A DNA stretch of 64,000 nucleotides from positions 19,741 to 83,740 of the forward strand of contig CAJQUW010008917.1 of assembly GCA_907163375.1 (NCBI GenBank). The letters are read 5' to 3'. The notes below the pieces were generated by a model. The model did not search any database, was not told the origin of the DNA, and saw only the letters and a program-made list of their open reading frames with translations. The translations under genes were made by a program, and so were the position numbers. This DNA comes from Prostheceraeus crozeri (lineage: Eukaryota; Platyhelminthes; Polycladida; Euryleptidae). Of the stretch, positions 29,089-40,227 are shown in pieces; positions within the stretch are counted from its first letter, which is position 1; every line of letters begins with the position of its first letter.

Positions 29089-29619
29089 TTATAAATCAAT
29101 GGTTTGAAAGAGATAAAATAGATACAGCTGGTAACTATCATACAGCGAACAATGATGACCATACAGGACTTTGGCAGTGTTGAGGTAAGGAGGAAAGAAG
29201 CATTGGTTATGAACGTAGCTACTACAACGAACAGACAAAATAGGAACAGACAAATCCTTAAAACGTTTCGTGACTTCATGGTAGTGTTGATTCACTCTAC
29301 TATCCCAAGGTGGGAGCAAAATGTCATCAATGATTAGATTGGGAAATACTTTCCTCTCCTTACCAGGATTATTACAAAAGATGCGTATAACATTGAAAGC
29401 AGCTAACCATCGTTTAAAGTCAATAAGAAGAGCACTCTCACAAGAAAAGCCATAGTCTTGCAAATATTTCAGATTAAGTCCATGAATGTGTTTTCTCGCC
29501 CATTGATCAACATTGGGATCGCAGTTGGCATGTTGATGATAGACACTGACAATCTGATATGTCCAATTGTTCATAGCAATAGCACTGAGCTCCTGTACAG
29601 GTTCACCCTCACAATCCAT
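29089..29619 (-). CDS. RNase H-fold exonuclease-like protein (tentative)
   Basis: 176 codons starting MDCEGEPVQELSAIAMNNWT. A DxEG motif at the very start, VSVYHQHANCDPNVDQWARK and KVFPNLIIDDILLPPW resemble the Exo I and later acidic motifs of DEDD 3'-5' exonucleases. The end (HCSLYDSYQLYLFYLF) is conserved-looking and hydrophobic. PolB already carries an exonuclease, so this may be a separate nuclease or an inactive relative. The assignment rests on motif reading only. Confidence 0.4.
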   Translation of the reverse strand: MDCEGEPVQELSAIAMNNWTYQIVSVYHQHANCDPNVDQWARKHIHGLNLKYLQDYGFSCESALLIDFKRWLAAFNVIRIFCNNPGKERKVFPNLIIDDILLPPWDSRVNQHYHEVTKRFKDLSVPILSVRCSSYVHNQCFFPPYLNTAKVLYGHHCSLYDSYQLYLFYLFQTIDL

Positions 29620-29671
29620 AAAAATGATGATAGAAGCCTAAAACGGAAATTTACACATCTAAGGAAACGTT

Positions 29672-29920
29672 CTATAACATATTACAAAATGAAGAATTAC
29701 ATCGATGCTTTTCACGACAAAATACACAAATGATATGATGGCAACGAAGAAGTAAAATGTATCTAATAAGACCACGTCTACGACACTCAAAGCACATAAG
29801 CGAATTGTCATGGGGTAGAGTTAGGAAAGGACTAGTAATTCTCCTTCTTTGATTTGCGTTTTGAGGCAGCATTCTTCTCCGACTTGCGCTTCGTACCACT
29901 GCTGTTAAGGATTTGATCAA
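29672..29920 (-). CDS. Small RING-like zinc-finger protein
   Basis: 82 codons. A basic N-terminus (SASRRRMLPQNANQRRR) is followed by LMCFECRRRGLIRYILLLRC, then HHIICVFCREKHRCNSSFC. The CxxC, C-x-H-x2-C-x2-C and CxxxxC spacing is RING-like. Its start overlaps the end of the next upstream gene in another frame. Likely a small E3 ligase or adaptor. Confidence 0.5.
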   Translation of the reverse strand: MIKSLTAVVRSASRRRMLPQNANQRRRITSPFLTLPHDNSLMCFECRRRGLIRYILLLRCHHIICVFCREKHRCNSSFCNML

Positions 29921-30606
29921 TTATGTCATCCACGTTGGGTGGTTTTGGAATATATAGGATGGATTCCATATGCAAAGAGAGCGAGGCTATTTTATTATCC
30001 TTGTGCCGACCATAATATAGCCCATTCACTTTGAAAAGGATATCCCAAGTACCTTCTCCGAGCTCGTCGCATGTGATGGGTGTTGAATGATCTCCCTCCT
30101 TCTTATAGTAAGTACACCAATGTGATACCGGTAGGCAAATTTGATTACCATCCCAAATCTTTCTATAGGGAGTATCCTTGTCATCTCTAGCCTTCCACTC
30201 TTGAGCAAGAGGAGTAGGAATGTCCATATTTAATGTCACGTACTCCTCAATAATATCAAGTTGGTGGCGAATGTACGGACTCACGGGGATCAGTATGTAG
30301 TCCCCATACTGATTGCGCATTATCTTGACATCCGTGGAAGGGAGCATTCCCGTTTGGAGTACTACGCTATGATCGTCATAACGCAAGACTTGTTTAAATT
30401 TACGCTGTAGCGGTGTAGGATTATGTACCTTGGTTGTTTCTTCCACTGGCCTCAGTTGTAGATGATCTGATCGTAGCGAACCTTGTAACGTTTGACCGCC
30501 ATTTTGTCCTACTAGTGCAGCAGATGGAGTAGATGCCTGAAAATGAAAAAGATTGTATTAAGTTTACGTTCAAGGGAGGAGAGGGAGGAAAGTAGCGACC
30601 TACCAT
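29832..30606 (-). CDS. First gene of the minus-strand block, ~220 aa (unknown)
   Basis: The body reads FKQVLRYDDHSVVLQTGMLP, YGDYILIPVSPYIRHQLDII, WDGNQICLPVSHWCTYYKKE and WDILFKVNGLYYGRHKDNKI, and ends with a Lys/Ser-rich tail (KRKSEKNAASKRKSKKE). It looks like a compact beta-rich domain, possibly a single-stranded DNA-binding OB-fold, but this is a guess. The gene has an ATG at 30604-30606, then a candidate 67-nt intron (30537-30603, GTAGGT...TTTCAG), mirroring the PolB start. It is the first gene behind the minus-strand promoter. Confidence 0.55.
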
Positions 30607-30700
30607 TTTAGTTGGATAATAGAATAGAGAGAGAGAAAATGTGCGTCCGTCACTCGTGCGATTCAACGATAGAATGATTCTCACTGTGGAAGGCTCGCTA

Positions 30701-30746
30701 TTTATATAGAAATGCTTGATTCTCATTGGATGATGATCCTCATTGG
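30701..30746 (-). promoter_or_regulatory. Minus-strand promoter: two CCAAT boxes and TATATAAA
   Basis: Read on the minus strand, CCAAT motifs (30742-30746 and 30725-30729) precede TATATAAA at 30708-30701, then about 95 bases later the ATG at 30606. The arrangement mirrors the PolB promoter. Confidence 0.7.
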
Positions 30747-30782
30747 ACAATAACATCAAGCTGATTCCAAATCTGGCCTCCG

Positions 30783-31704
30783 TTTACCAATCCGAGCCTT
30801 CATTCTCCCGCTGAAGCTTTTTCTTGTGAAATTCTAACTCTGTCGTTTTTCGCCAATCTCCCAAATCTTAAATGGCGTCTCACATCTAAACGAAGACAGA
30901 TATGAACAAGGCGTTTCTTTCAGTGAATTTGTCTCACTCTTAGCTTTCAAACGAGCTATTGCACGACTTTCTACGATCACTAGAAGCAAAATTGGAAGTT
31001 TGGTGCCGGGGGGGGAGGTCAGTGAAATTTGATGAAACAAACTTTGGTCAGGGTCCCAGGTCGAAATGCCACACTTTGGAAAATTTTCAAAATTTTGTCC
31101 ATACAAAGTCACTCTGACACTTAGGATTTTTTTCAGGTGAGCTCCGACCTAAAATCTTGTAACAGCTCTAACTTTTGAACGGCTGGTCCGATTGACTCGC
31201 AACAAAAAATGTCATCGGGCAGTTTTTTCTCCTCTTTCAAACGAGTAGCTGTAAGACAAAATCCCTCCACTAGAACCAAAGTTAGAAGATTGCTGTCGGG
31301 GGGGGGGTCGGTGAAATTTGATGAAAAATGTTTTGGTAAAGGTCCCAGGTCGAAATGACACACTTTGGAAAATTTTCAAAATTTTACCCATACAAAGCCA
31401 CTCTGAACTTAGGATTTTTTCAGGTGAGCTACGACATTCCACCCTCCCAACCTGGCCGGCACACCACGCCAACCTGGAGAGCGCAGCACAAACCACCTCG
31501 CGCTACGTCGGCCGGCCAGAGGGGGGGCAGACACGAAGCAACACGACGGCACACCACGACCGACTCGGCTGACAGGAGGGGGGGACGTCAGACTCGAAGC
31601 AACACGACGGCTCACCACCACCGACTCAACTGACAGGAGGGGGGGGGGACGTCAGCGACGGCGGCCATCTTGCGCGGTCCAGTGGTGGAGTTTTACTTAC
31701 TACT
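30783..31704 (-). repeat. Right terminal repeat of the Polinton, mosaic
   Basis: Reading inward from 31704, the GC-rich cap and one full unit plus a partial unit match the left repeat in inverted orientation. From about 30990 to 30783 the sequence switches to a different unit (TCACTGAAAGAA, TTTAAGATTTGGGAGATTGG type) that otherwise forms the tandem repeats of the second Polinton at 59176-60700. The right end is therefore a mosaic of two subfamilies. The outer ~700 bp is nearly identical to the left end apart from C-run lengths. Confidence 0.85.
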
Positions 31705-31710
31705 TCATCG

Positions 31711-32526
31711 GTCAGAAGACACCAAGAGGCCCTATAGAGTAGAAAAATATACACTTGTAGGGTCTTCAAGCATTCATTTGGTGTGGTCGCCATTATGATT
31801 TTCGAGTTCAGCATGAAAAATTAACTATATACGCAAATTTTCAAAGAAATCGAAGTTGCAAAGTTGAAAAGGCAAAAATTGCCCAAAATGTTGTTATGGA
31901 TTTAACCGGCTGCTTTGCTCATCACAGGACATGCCTGCTAATAGAAGCTGATTATGTTTCAAGCAGAATTGATCTTTTTGGAAATGATCATATCGCACGA
32001 CACCTATAAATGTCAATTTTTGAAAGTGGCAACGATTGATTGAGGTTAATGTTAATCCCGCCAAGCAGTCGAAAAATCTGAAGTAGACATTGATGTTCGT
32101 TCCTTGGGGTGGTGCAACGTAGGTACGTCAAAGTCAATTAAGAAATGATAGATAAGTAAGACATAAATAATAATTTAATATAATAATTATGCAACAACTT
32201 TTAAAAAATGTCTATGCTAAAAATGATTTTTAGGATTTGAACTCGTTCAGCCTTTGACTGAGATTGAAATACACTCGAGCTCGGATAAGGACATGCTCGG
32301 GATATGGAAAATATGACCTTATATCCGTGTTGTCCGCATAAACGTGTTCCGCCATAAAATGCCTTTTTCACGCAGTCTTATGATTTACTACACAAATTCA
32401 TTTGTAATTATCAATCGATAAATCGATTATTTCTAAATCTGAACCCTTTAACATGAACAATCGATAAAAATATCGTTGATCGATAGACGGCATGTTTCAT
32501 AATCAAGTAAGCGTATTCATTGAGTA
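31711..32526. other. No gene seen; right flank of the Polinton
   Basis: AT-rich flank. Near 32410-32490 there are several AATCGAT-type motifs, also seen around 55600-55700, possibly pieces of a small repeat family. Confidence 0.4.
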
Positions 32527-33094
32527 CACTAGTGAACTGACTTGCGTTCCACTTGCAAAACTTAAGGATAACCTGTGTAGAATGAAAATACTTGCGTAAA
32601 TTGCAATATGTGTTGCAAGTTTCAGTAAGCTGCTTATGGTAGAATTGTGATACAATTTAACTTGTAAAAAATGAAACGAACTATACGAACTCGAATTTAT
32701 GAAACTTGTGATTCTCTTGTCAATTGAACTCTTCTCAACCCGATCGCCTTCAATCAGGTATTAACGGTCCATTATACAGCCATAGTCATAACTCGAATTA
32801 TTTCATTTTGAAGAAGATCTATAAAAGCTCATCATTTTCAACTGCATTATTATAAATGATTCACTTTGTCGAGTTTTTGATGAGGCCTGCTAATTGAAAA
32901 TTGGAATCGACTTTTGAGATTTGACAGCAAGAACAATTTACGTGTTAGATGAATGTGTTCAAAATGATGTCCCATTCGTGAATACAGCTTATCAAAAGCT
33001 TAATCCGGTTATGTAGTGATGTTCCTCGGTGTTTGGGTATTTTATTCGTAGGAATCGTATCATAATATATTTGGTTGAAAATAAGCGATTAGTC

Positions 33095-33329
33095 ATATTC
33101 ATGATTGTTTTAGAGGAAATCCCCGAGCCTGATGTTGGCAAACAGTGAAAACCAGTTTTCTTCTTTAATCCGAGTACTTTCGGTGCGCTCCGCGCATCAT
33201 CTTCAGAGAAAAATTCTCTAAAGATGATGCGCGGAGCGCACCGAAAGTACTCGGATTAAAGAAGAAAACTGGTTTTCACTGTTTGCCAACATCAGGCTCG
33301 GGGATTTCCTCTAAAACAATCATGAATAT
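33095..33329. repeat. Near-perfect 235-bp palindrome
   Basis: Arms 33095-33210 and 33214-33329 (116 bp each) around a 3-base centre are exact reverse complements except for one mismatch (33204/33220). Each arm carries the segment GATGATGCGCGGAGCGCACC followed by GAAAG, itself a small stem-loop. This is a foldback element or a very recent inverted duplication. Confidence 0.95.
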
Positions 33330-33711
33330 TTGGTTACAGCCATGGTTATAGCCTAACTACTTGTTTTAGAGATGATAAAAACATTTGAAAACGATGTCCT
33401 TCTTATTTCACTATCGACCATCTTGTCAATTTTGTCAACAAGAGTCAGGAAGACATCTATGCACATGACACAAGAAATAGACAGACCATATTGACCTTTC
33501 TACGGTCAAGCATTTCGTTGAGAAACTCTACGGTTGAGACTTGGAGGACAGCAGACAACTGAGTCACCGATTGACGCAGAAGCATTCCTATTCAGATCAC
33601 AGATATTTCGAGGTTGCCATGCCATCACCATCGATCAACGACCTCTTGTGCCTGCGCTTGTCTTCTCTGTCAATGCTGTTGTCGTAGCAGCGGTAGCGCG
33701 CTGGTATTCGG

Positions 33712-33991
33712 GTGTCGGAGGAACAGTGTGCGAAATCGTTTGCGTTGGGTATGCGCCCTGGATATGCGATAGGAATTAGTGCATATTATGTGGATTTATT
33801 GATGCTGTCCACGAGTTGCTGTTTCGACGAATTTCTTCTCAACGTCGCTGAGGGGAATTGTATTTCAATTACGGAACTGAGGAACATCATGCTATATGCT
33901 TTATGCGGAATCAAAACCTACTGCATCGCACACGGGAAAAGAATGACAATCCAGATCCAACCAATGCTATTTCATAAACATCAAAACCAAG
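33712..33991 (+). CDS. Exon-like open segment in element A (weak)
   Basis: An open stretch with MRPGYAIGISAYYVDLLMLS and ISITELRNIMLYALCGIKTY runs to a donor-like CAAG|GTGAGA at 33991. It could be an upstream exon of an element A gene, but its phase does not fit the exon at 36382, and no family is recognised. Confidence 0.25.
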
Positions 33992-34907
33992 GTGAGAAAA
34001 TTATTTATCTTCCATCATTATATGTAATGATGATTCAAATATTATGATAAATTAAAAATCTACATACTTCCACACATGGTTTGTTGCATTTTATCTCCCC
34101 ATCTTCATAAGTTATCCATAACCTGTTGCATTAAAATCACCACTAACCCTGAGATACTGCTATAGACGAATGAATTTTAGAATTATTCGCCATGACTTAC
34201 AAAATGACAATGATGTAGCGGTAGTAAGATCTCACTTAGTGATAAAAAACGTGGGATACTTTGAAATTGCAAGATCATTTTAAGTAAAACCTGATGAGAT
34301 GACAGACATTTCCAAATTCGAATTGGCTGATCTGTGTATACTGTTTAAAGCATGTTTGCATGAATTTTTGCCTTTTTAAAATCGTCTTATGATTTCACAT
34401 GAATAAAAAGCGATTTTTGACACAACGTTTCGAGTTTCTTTACGAGAGTCAAGATGTTATTTATACACAGTAGCTAAAATTAGTGTAATTTGATACAGCA
34501 TTAAAAATACAACATCGAAACATGCATAAGATATCATAAGATACGTTAATCAAAACAATTTATAATCGTAGGGAAATACTTAGAGAATGTTCGCAAAACG
34601 AGATCTACCATACACTAAGAAATAGAAAATAAAAAGTGAACGGCACTGAAGCAGACTAAAACAAATATGACAATTGGTTTTTTCTGTTTTCCAAAAGGCC
34701 AATAAACAATTATTGACTTTTACTGACAGCCTGATATAGATAGTAAGTAGGCTACACACTTGATGTTGTAGACAAAAACTTGAAAGTCCATTGTCGTGCA
34801 TTTGATTTCTTCATGTAAAATCACATCTTATTTCATATATTTACTATTCATATCAATGATTTATCATAACTGCAGTTCCTGCTTTCTTCGGTATAAATCT
34901 GTAGAAT
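33992..34907. other. No gene seen (element A interior)
   Basis: AT-rich sequence with no supported features. Confidence 0.4.
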
Positions 34908-35747
34908 TAGGGGTGTGCCGATTAATCGGCCGATTATTGACGTCCAGCGATAATCGGTAATCGGTTGATTATTTTCCTATTAGTAGACATGAAGATTTTT
35001 GTTAATTTTAATAATGAATCAGTAATTGATTGAAATACAAGATTTTTTTAGGTAAAAGTAATTCTACACTAGACTCTGTAATCTACTAATTTAAAGTTCA
35101 ATCTGCTTTTTAACATAGCGATGATTGAACACAGAAAATTTCTTCTAAATTTGTTGCAAAAGAATATTTGCCGGCCATTTGAAACTCTCATGACATAATA
35201 TCTGGAGTGGGGGATGGGTTTTCTCTTCATCCCATCTTTGTTTAAAAAATTGATCGGTTGAGTCCGAGTCTCCTTTATTTCAATGATGCTTAATATATGT
35301 GATTTTGATTGGACTCATTTGCTTGAGTAATCATGTAGATCAAACGGTTTGCTGCATATTTTTGTAACTAACATTACGAGTTTTTAGTAGGCTAAATCTA
35401 ATCAATTAGTCAACATTTAATATTATTCAACTCGAAGTCATTTTAAAATAAAAACGACAATTGTTGGTCGATCGATTTCATGAAACTATTGGACATATCA
35501 ACAGGACAAAGTTACAATAAAGATAAAACCAAGTACTGAAATCGACAACTCAAAGTAAGATTAGACTAGCATCATAAGGCTTTTGGAACATTCAGTGCAT
35601 TTTATTATTTGGAATAGCTTGCTATATCTTTAAATTAATCATACGTAAATCAGCTCCTTCAGTTTAGTGAAAACGTCGACTTCAGATGATTTAAGAAAAT
35701 AATCGGTGTTTAATCGGCCGCCTTCTACCGATTAAATTGTGCACCCA
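34908..35747. mobile_element. hAT-like MITE with AATCGGCCGATTA-type ends
   Basis: The left end TAGGGGTGTGCCGATTAATC and the right end (reverse complement) CTGGGTGCACAATTTAATCG form an imperfect inverted repeat with the common hAT MITE wording (GGGGTGTGCCGATTAATCGG). An 8-bp target duplication was not clear. The 0.84-kb body is non-coding and AT-rich. It is nested in element A. Confidence 0.6.
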
Positions 35748-36381
35748 GTGTGATGCATTTGTTGCAGTTTTGATTTGTATTTTATTTAATGCATTTGATT
35801 TGTCTTATTTAATGCAAGTAAAGTTTTTGTCCGACGTAACCCAAATATTCCTATTTTACTCACCAGTGGCTGTGACATTTTTCAAATCTACTAGTAGGAG
35901 TAAAACGTGAGCAATTTCCATCGATTTTGGTCTGCAAGATTTTTTAACACGTGAATTTTTCGATTGATCATTTTGTTATTTTATATATTGGAATCCTCTT
36001 TAGTTGCAGGTATTGATAACATGCAATCAAACTTTGAGAGGTCATTTTCCTCTGATGAATAGGTTGCTGATGTGTAACCTCTGGTGGTCCTTTTGCAATA
36101 GAACCATTCCTTATAAACCTAAAATTACAATATTTATTCATTGTATTGTCCAACTTCAATTAAATGCACCTAATTGTGTTAAAATCATCTAGTGAAAATA
36201 CTAAAGGAAGCAGAGTTAAGATTTCTACCTGCCGGACGTACTAATTATGCACCAAACTGTAAATTATTGAAATTCAATTTTCAAATTACTCTAGGTTATT
36301 GTTTGCATTGGAACAGCCTAGTATGCACCAATATAGTGTATACATCAGTTTAATAGACGAATATTTTAATTGTTATTTCAG

Positions 36382-37813
36382 ATGTCGAAACTAGAAAGGC
36401 CCATCGCATCAAGGTTTATGAATCAAAAAGCACGCAAACCTGATTTGTTCTTGGTCTGGCTGACGAGAACTAACTGTTCTACCTCCAATGGCGTCTATAG
36501 TCACACATCGCTGGCGCATTCTTCTGACACAGATATCCAAGGATTCCAAAAAGTGAGTTGAATATTTCGTTTTTCAGAATACATACCTAATTTTAAACGG
36601 TAAGCTTATAATGTTTGCACGTCTGTCCATTGTCTTTGTTTGCATTTGCCGATCATCTAATGTGATCGTCAGATATGCATTAGATAATTAATTTATTAAT
36701 ATTACTGTACGAGTAGATGCTGGGCATATTTTCCAATATTTTCTTATCGGCAAAAATTAACCCGATTTTCTTTTTCGATAAATACAATGATGCGATTTTT
36801 TGTGGTACGACTGGTTTTCCTTAGACTTACGTACGCTACATCAAACTCGTCATTAAAAATTTAGGTGCACTGCACTATTCAATTTCAATTTTCGTCTTTA
36901 ATATATTCCACCACAATCCAAGAGACTTAATTGCCGGACAAATTGTTTGCTTCTTAAAATATGATTTCAAGATTTCTCATGGTTTGAAGTTTTTTCTAGA
37001 TTTTTGTCTACACTTGCAGGAATAGGTCTAGTTATTTAATTTCGAAAAATTTGCTTTGAGTCAACCTGAGCGTATGGTCGGGGCAAAATCAAGGGTATGG
37101 AAAGAATCATGGCTATAGTTAGATGCCTACCAATTGTGACAACAGGACGCTTGGCTAGAAAAATTACACGAGATTTACAACACCATACAGTCTACTAATT
37201 TAGCAAATAGAATACTGTATTTTTAGATTTCAAGATTTACGATATTAGCTTGTGACGGAATTGTATAGTGAGACTAGTCTAGCTGCATCATATTCTTTCA
37301 CTCCTACTTTTTGAGTGTTGGAAGTGATGACGATGCGCGAATACTTAATTTTCTTAGAGTACCGCTCTATAAATACAATAAAGTCGAAATAAATAGAATA
37401 AAATAAGTCATCTAATCTCTTAACACGGATGCATGATAATCTACCACTAAAAACTTCAGTCGTATATGCAAGCTAAAATTTTAGACCCCGTTATGTTCAT
37501 TAATGGTTACATCTTATATGTACTTAATTTGCTATACACAATTTATTTTCTGAAATGGAAGCATACCTTCTTTGTCTTGCAGGGCGATGCGATTTCACTT
37601 AATGGTGATCAACCTGCCAGGATTTTACGAAGAGATCCATACAATCGTACTAAGAAAAATCAAGAGTATATTGAGACATTCGTCAACGAACACGAAAATA
37701 ATGTGATAGACTCGGATGATCTCCTTGTGTATTTATCAGATGAGGAATGGTCTTTCGAAAATAAACCAAGCAAACCCCAATTGAAAAGGTGCCGCGAATG
37801 TCACGCGATTTAA
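36382..37813 (+). CDS. Two-exon gene of element A, 133 aa (unknown)
   Basis: Exon 36382-36552 follows TTATTTCAG and ends at GTGAGT. Exon 37583-37813 follows GTCTTGCAG and ends with TAA. Both are phase 0 and join in frame. The first exon starts MSKLERPIASRFMNQKARKP. The second contains a basic stretch (ARILRRDPYNRTKKNQEY), an acidic stretch (NNVIDSDDLLVYLSDEEW) and ends KPQLKRCRECHAI. No family is recognised. The acceptor lies immediately before the ATG, so an upstream untranslated exon is likely. The location inside a CACTA-ended element suggests an accessory transposon protein. Confidence 0.45.
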
Positions 37814-38628
37814 ATTTATCTTCTATAACTGCTGCTACAATTCATCTCGCAAGTAAGATAAGTCGAGAAAATATGAAGTATTCGTCTTTTCGCTCTCAAG
37901 ATAGTATCAATATCAGTGATTCTTAGCAATACTTGTTGGATGTTTTAAAAATCATGAAAAATGTACCTCTTCTGTAATTCGACATGTATATATCATACGT
38001 GAGTTTTATATAGCAAGGACATTCAGACTTTATGATTGTGATATTTTTGCTGCCTTCTTTCAACTCATTGAAATGAAGAGAATCATGAGAAAATGTGTCT
38101 CCTTTAATTCTGCATGTCATCAGAGTTTTGCATAGCAAGGAATTTTAGATTTTATAATTGTTTAACATATTTTTGTTGCCTTCTTTCAAATCATTTTGAA
38201 TCATGAGAAAATGTATCTCATCTGTAATTCTACATGTCAGATCAGAGTTCAAGCATTTTCAGATTTTATAAGGAGTTTGTCGCACATGTAATTGCATTTC
38301 TACAATTCTACTTCCTCGGTTATAGTCGTGGAATATATAGTTTAAGTTTTTATATGCTTTTGTTTTTGTATGATTCTGAATATTGCTTGAACGTAGATTT
38401 AGCGCCATAATTCCTATAAATGCAGTGGGTCATAGCGTAAGTTTCATAAATAAATAAATGAACGCAAGTATTGGGCAAGTATCGGGCAAGACTCGTAAAG
38501 TGGTTAGACAAGTTAAGCATAAGTCTGCATAAGAGAATTGCACAAATACTACGCAAGTCTTTCAAGGTAATTGCGCAATTTCCGTTAGGTACTAAATGTA
38601 ATTTTGACGCAAGTTTCGAATAGTTTGT
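37814..38628. other. Element A right subterminal region
   Basis: Contains three related ~100-base segments around TCATGAGAAAATGTATCTC (37920-38270), a degenerate tandem repeat, then CTTGC-rich subterminal repeats (38455-38620). No gene. Confidence 0.5.
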
Positions 38629-38693
38629 TTCACTAGTGTAGGCCTACATAACCATAGAATGCTCAGGAGGGCATAGGTAAACAAAGAGCCTAG

Positions 38694-39583
38694 TTAATGA
38701 AGAAAATCGTTCATGGTTGTCTGTTTCAATGTCGGTTTTCGCACCCTTACAGCTTCTTTTTCTAATCCGTACAATTTTGGCATTGCAGTGTAGATCGATC
38801 CATCAGGATGTCTTTCCACGAACGAACGGATGCCTTCAAAATATTGTAGGGCAGCCGCCATGGATACAGGTTCGGAGGGCTGCTCGTCTGTTTCATCTGG
38901 AGTAATCTCAATCTCACCGACGTCATCACCGCGAACTCCAGCGCAGATCTCTACGTCAATCATAAAACCATGGCATTCGCAGTCACTGTCTACTTGCACA
39001 ATTTCGAGGAATTCATCCTGATCAACCGCAAGCCGTCAAGAAGATGTTTGATTTCGTCGATCGCACTTTCATCGGAATCACAAAAGCCAACTTTTGCGAT
39101 ACAATTCGTTGCTGTCTCCGGTTGAACGAGCCACCAGCTCCGTTTAAAAGGAGATGCATTACACGCAAAGAATGAATTGTTTCATGAAGTTTTCCATGGA
39201 TCCTTCCTTCTCCAGGAATGACAATTGACGTTGGCACCTTTTCTATAATGAACTTTATAGTGTAGTGTAGATGTCTTGATCAAAGGGTTGTATGTTGCAT
39301 GAGAGTGGTTGTATTTGTCGACAGGAAAAAATATTTTGATACAATGTAGGACGATCCTATCAGTCAGCTTGTGACTGGTAGCGTTGTCGCAAAACAGCAC
39401 AACGTTGTGTCGAATTTTTGCATCCCATTGCTTCATGATTTCTGACCGTATAGGACTGGTCATCTGGTGGTATTGATCCAACGACAGCCATGTTGCCGGT
39501 GGGAACTGCCTTGTAAAACAATACTGATTCATCCGCATTGTAGATACCGCATTTCTCCTAACCACATCCCGGGACGAGCACAC
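38694..39583 (-). pseudogene. Tigger transposase, DDE nuclease half (broken)
   Basis: Read on the minus strand from 39567, CGIYNADESVLFYKAVPTGN matches the first catalytic block (YNADETGLFYKxLP). VVLFCDNATSHK is the second (LLxDNAxSHP), and IKIFFPVDKYNHSHATYNPL corresponds to FLPPNTTSxxQPLDQ, followed by YKVHYRK. Frames differ between blocks, and a stop precedes YNADE. The C-terminus (38694-38999) has an acidic patch (GDDVGEIEITPDETDEQ) and the typical helical tail. Confidence 0.75.
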
Positions 39584-39599
39584 CAGATGCTTTTGTTAA

Positions 39600-40227
39600 A
39601 TATTTGGCAAATACTTGACAACATTTTACTAAACTTCTACTAAAATTTTATCAAATATTTATCTAACATAGCTGATGATTTGCCAATTTTTAGCAAATAG
39701 CAAATTATTTGGCAAAATTCTAATAAAATATCTCAAATTTCTCTCTGATATTATCTTACACAACTCTTACGTGAATTCCCAACAAAAAAACATACTAAAA
39801 CTGCTCAGAAAATGTCGTGAATTTGCTATAAAAACATTCCAAAAAATGTTATATGTTCAAATGACAATACATGAGATGATGAGAATATTATGAAAATGTT
39901 ATCTTAAAACATTTTTAGAATGTTTTCTAGACATGCCCCAATATTTTGCCACAACATATATCGTAGATGAACTGTAGTTTTATCAATAAAATGTGAGCAT
40001 CCTGCGAATCCACTTAATGAGTCAAGATGAAACTAAGTTTAACGATGTGTAAATATATTGCATTATAATTATAACATGTTTAATTTACACATAATAAAAC
40101 TTGTAGGTCTGATCTTGACGCATAAAGTGGGTTCGCAGACCGCTCACATTCTATTGATAAAATTACAGTTAACCTACGCCGTAGCAAAACATTGATGAAA
40201 TTTACCGTTGATATTAATTGAATATAT
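39600..40227. other. Subterminal region, no gene
   Basis: Rich in TTTGGCAAA, TAGCAAAT and AAAACATTT motifs typical of transposon subterminal repeats. No coding signal. Confidence 0.45.

Larger units (their letters stand above)
8446..31704. mobile_element. Polinton/Maverick (adintovirus-like) element, structurally complete copy
   Basis: The ends AGTAGTAAGTAAAACTCC (left) and its reverse complement (right) are flanked by an exact 6-bp duplication TCATCG at 8440-8445 and 31705-31710. The AG...CT ends and 6-bp duplication are the Polinton signature. The 23,259-bp body encodes the family set: protein-primed PolB, integrase with chromodomain, FtsK/A32-type ATPase, adenain-like protease, double jelly-roll capsid protein and basic core proteins. 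Additional small genes fill the left arm. Intact target duplications and nearly identical outer inverted repeats suggest a fairly young insertion. The copy looks whole in layout but broken in coding, with roughly six to eight breaks spread over several genes. Confidence 0.95.
32527..38638. mobile_element. EnSpm/CACTA-like element A
   Basis: Begins CACTAGTGAACTGACTTGCG and ends, reverse-complemented, CACTAGTGAAACAAACTATT; both ends are flanked by TA (32525-32526, 38639-38640). The CACTA start, short terminal repeat, 2-bp duplication and subterminal repeats of ACTTGCG/CTTGC (32538-32625 and 38455-38620) fit the EnSpm/CACTA group. The 6.1-kb body contains a two-exon gene, a large palindrome and a hAT MITE. 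No complete transposase is visible. Confidence 0.6.

Noticed and set aside
33534-34047. Overlapping frames near 33.5-34.0 kb as a host gene
   Set aside because: Only one exon-like segment with a donor site is visible and its phase does not join the next exon; kept only as a weak exon-like entry.
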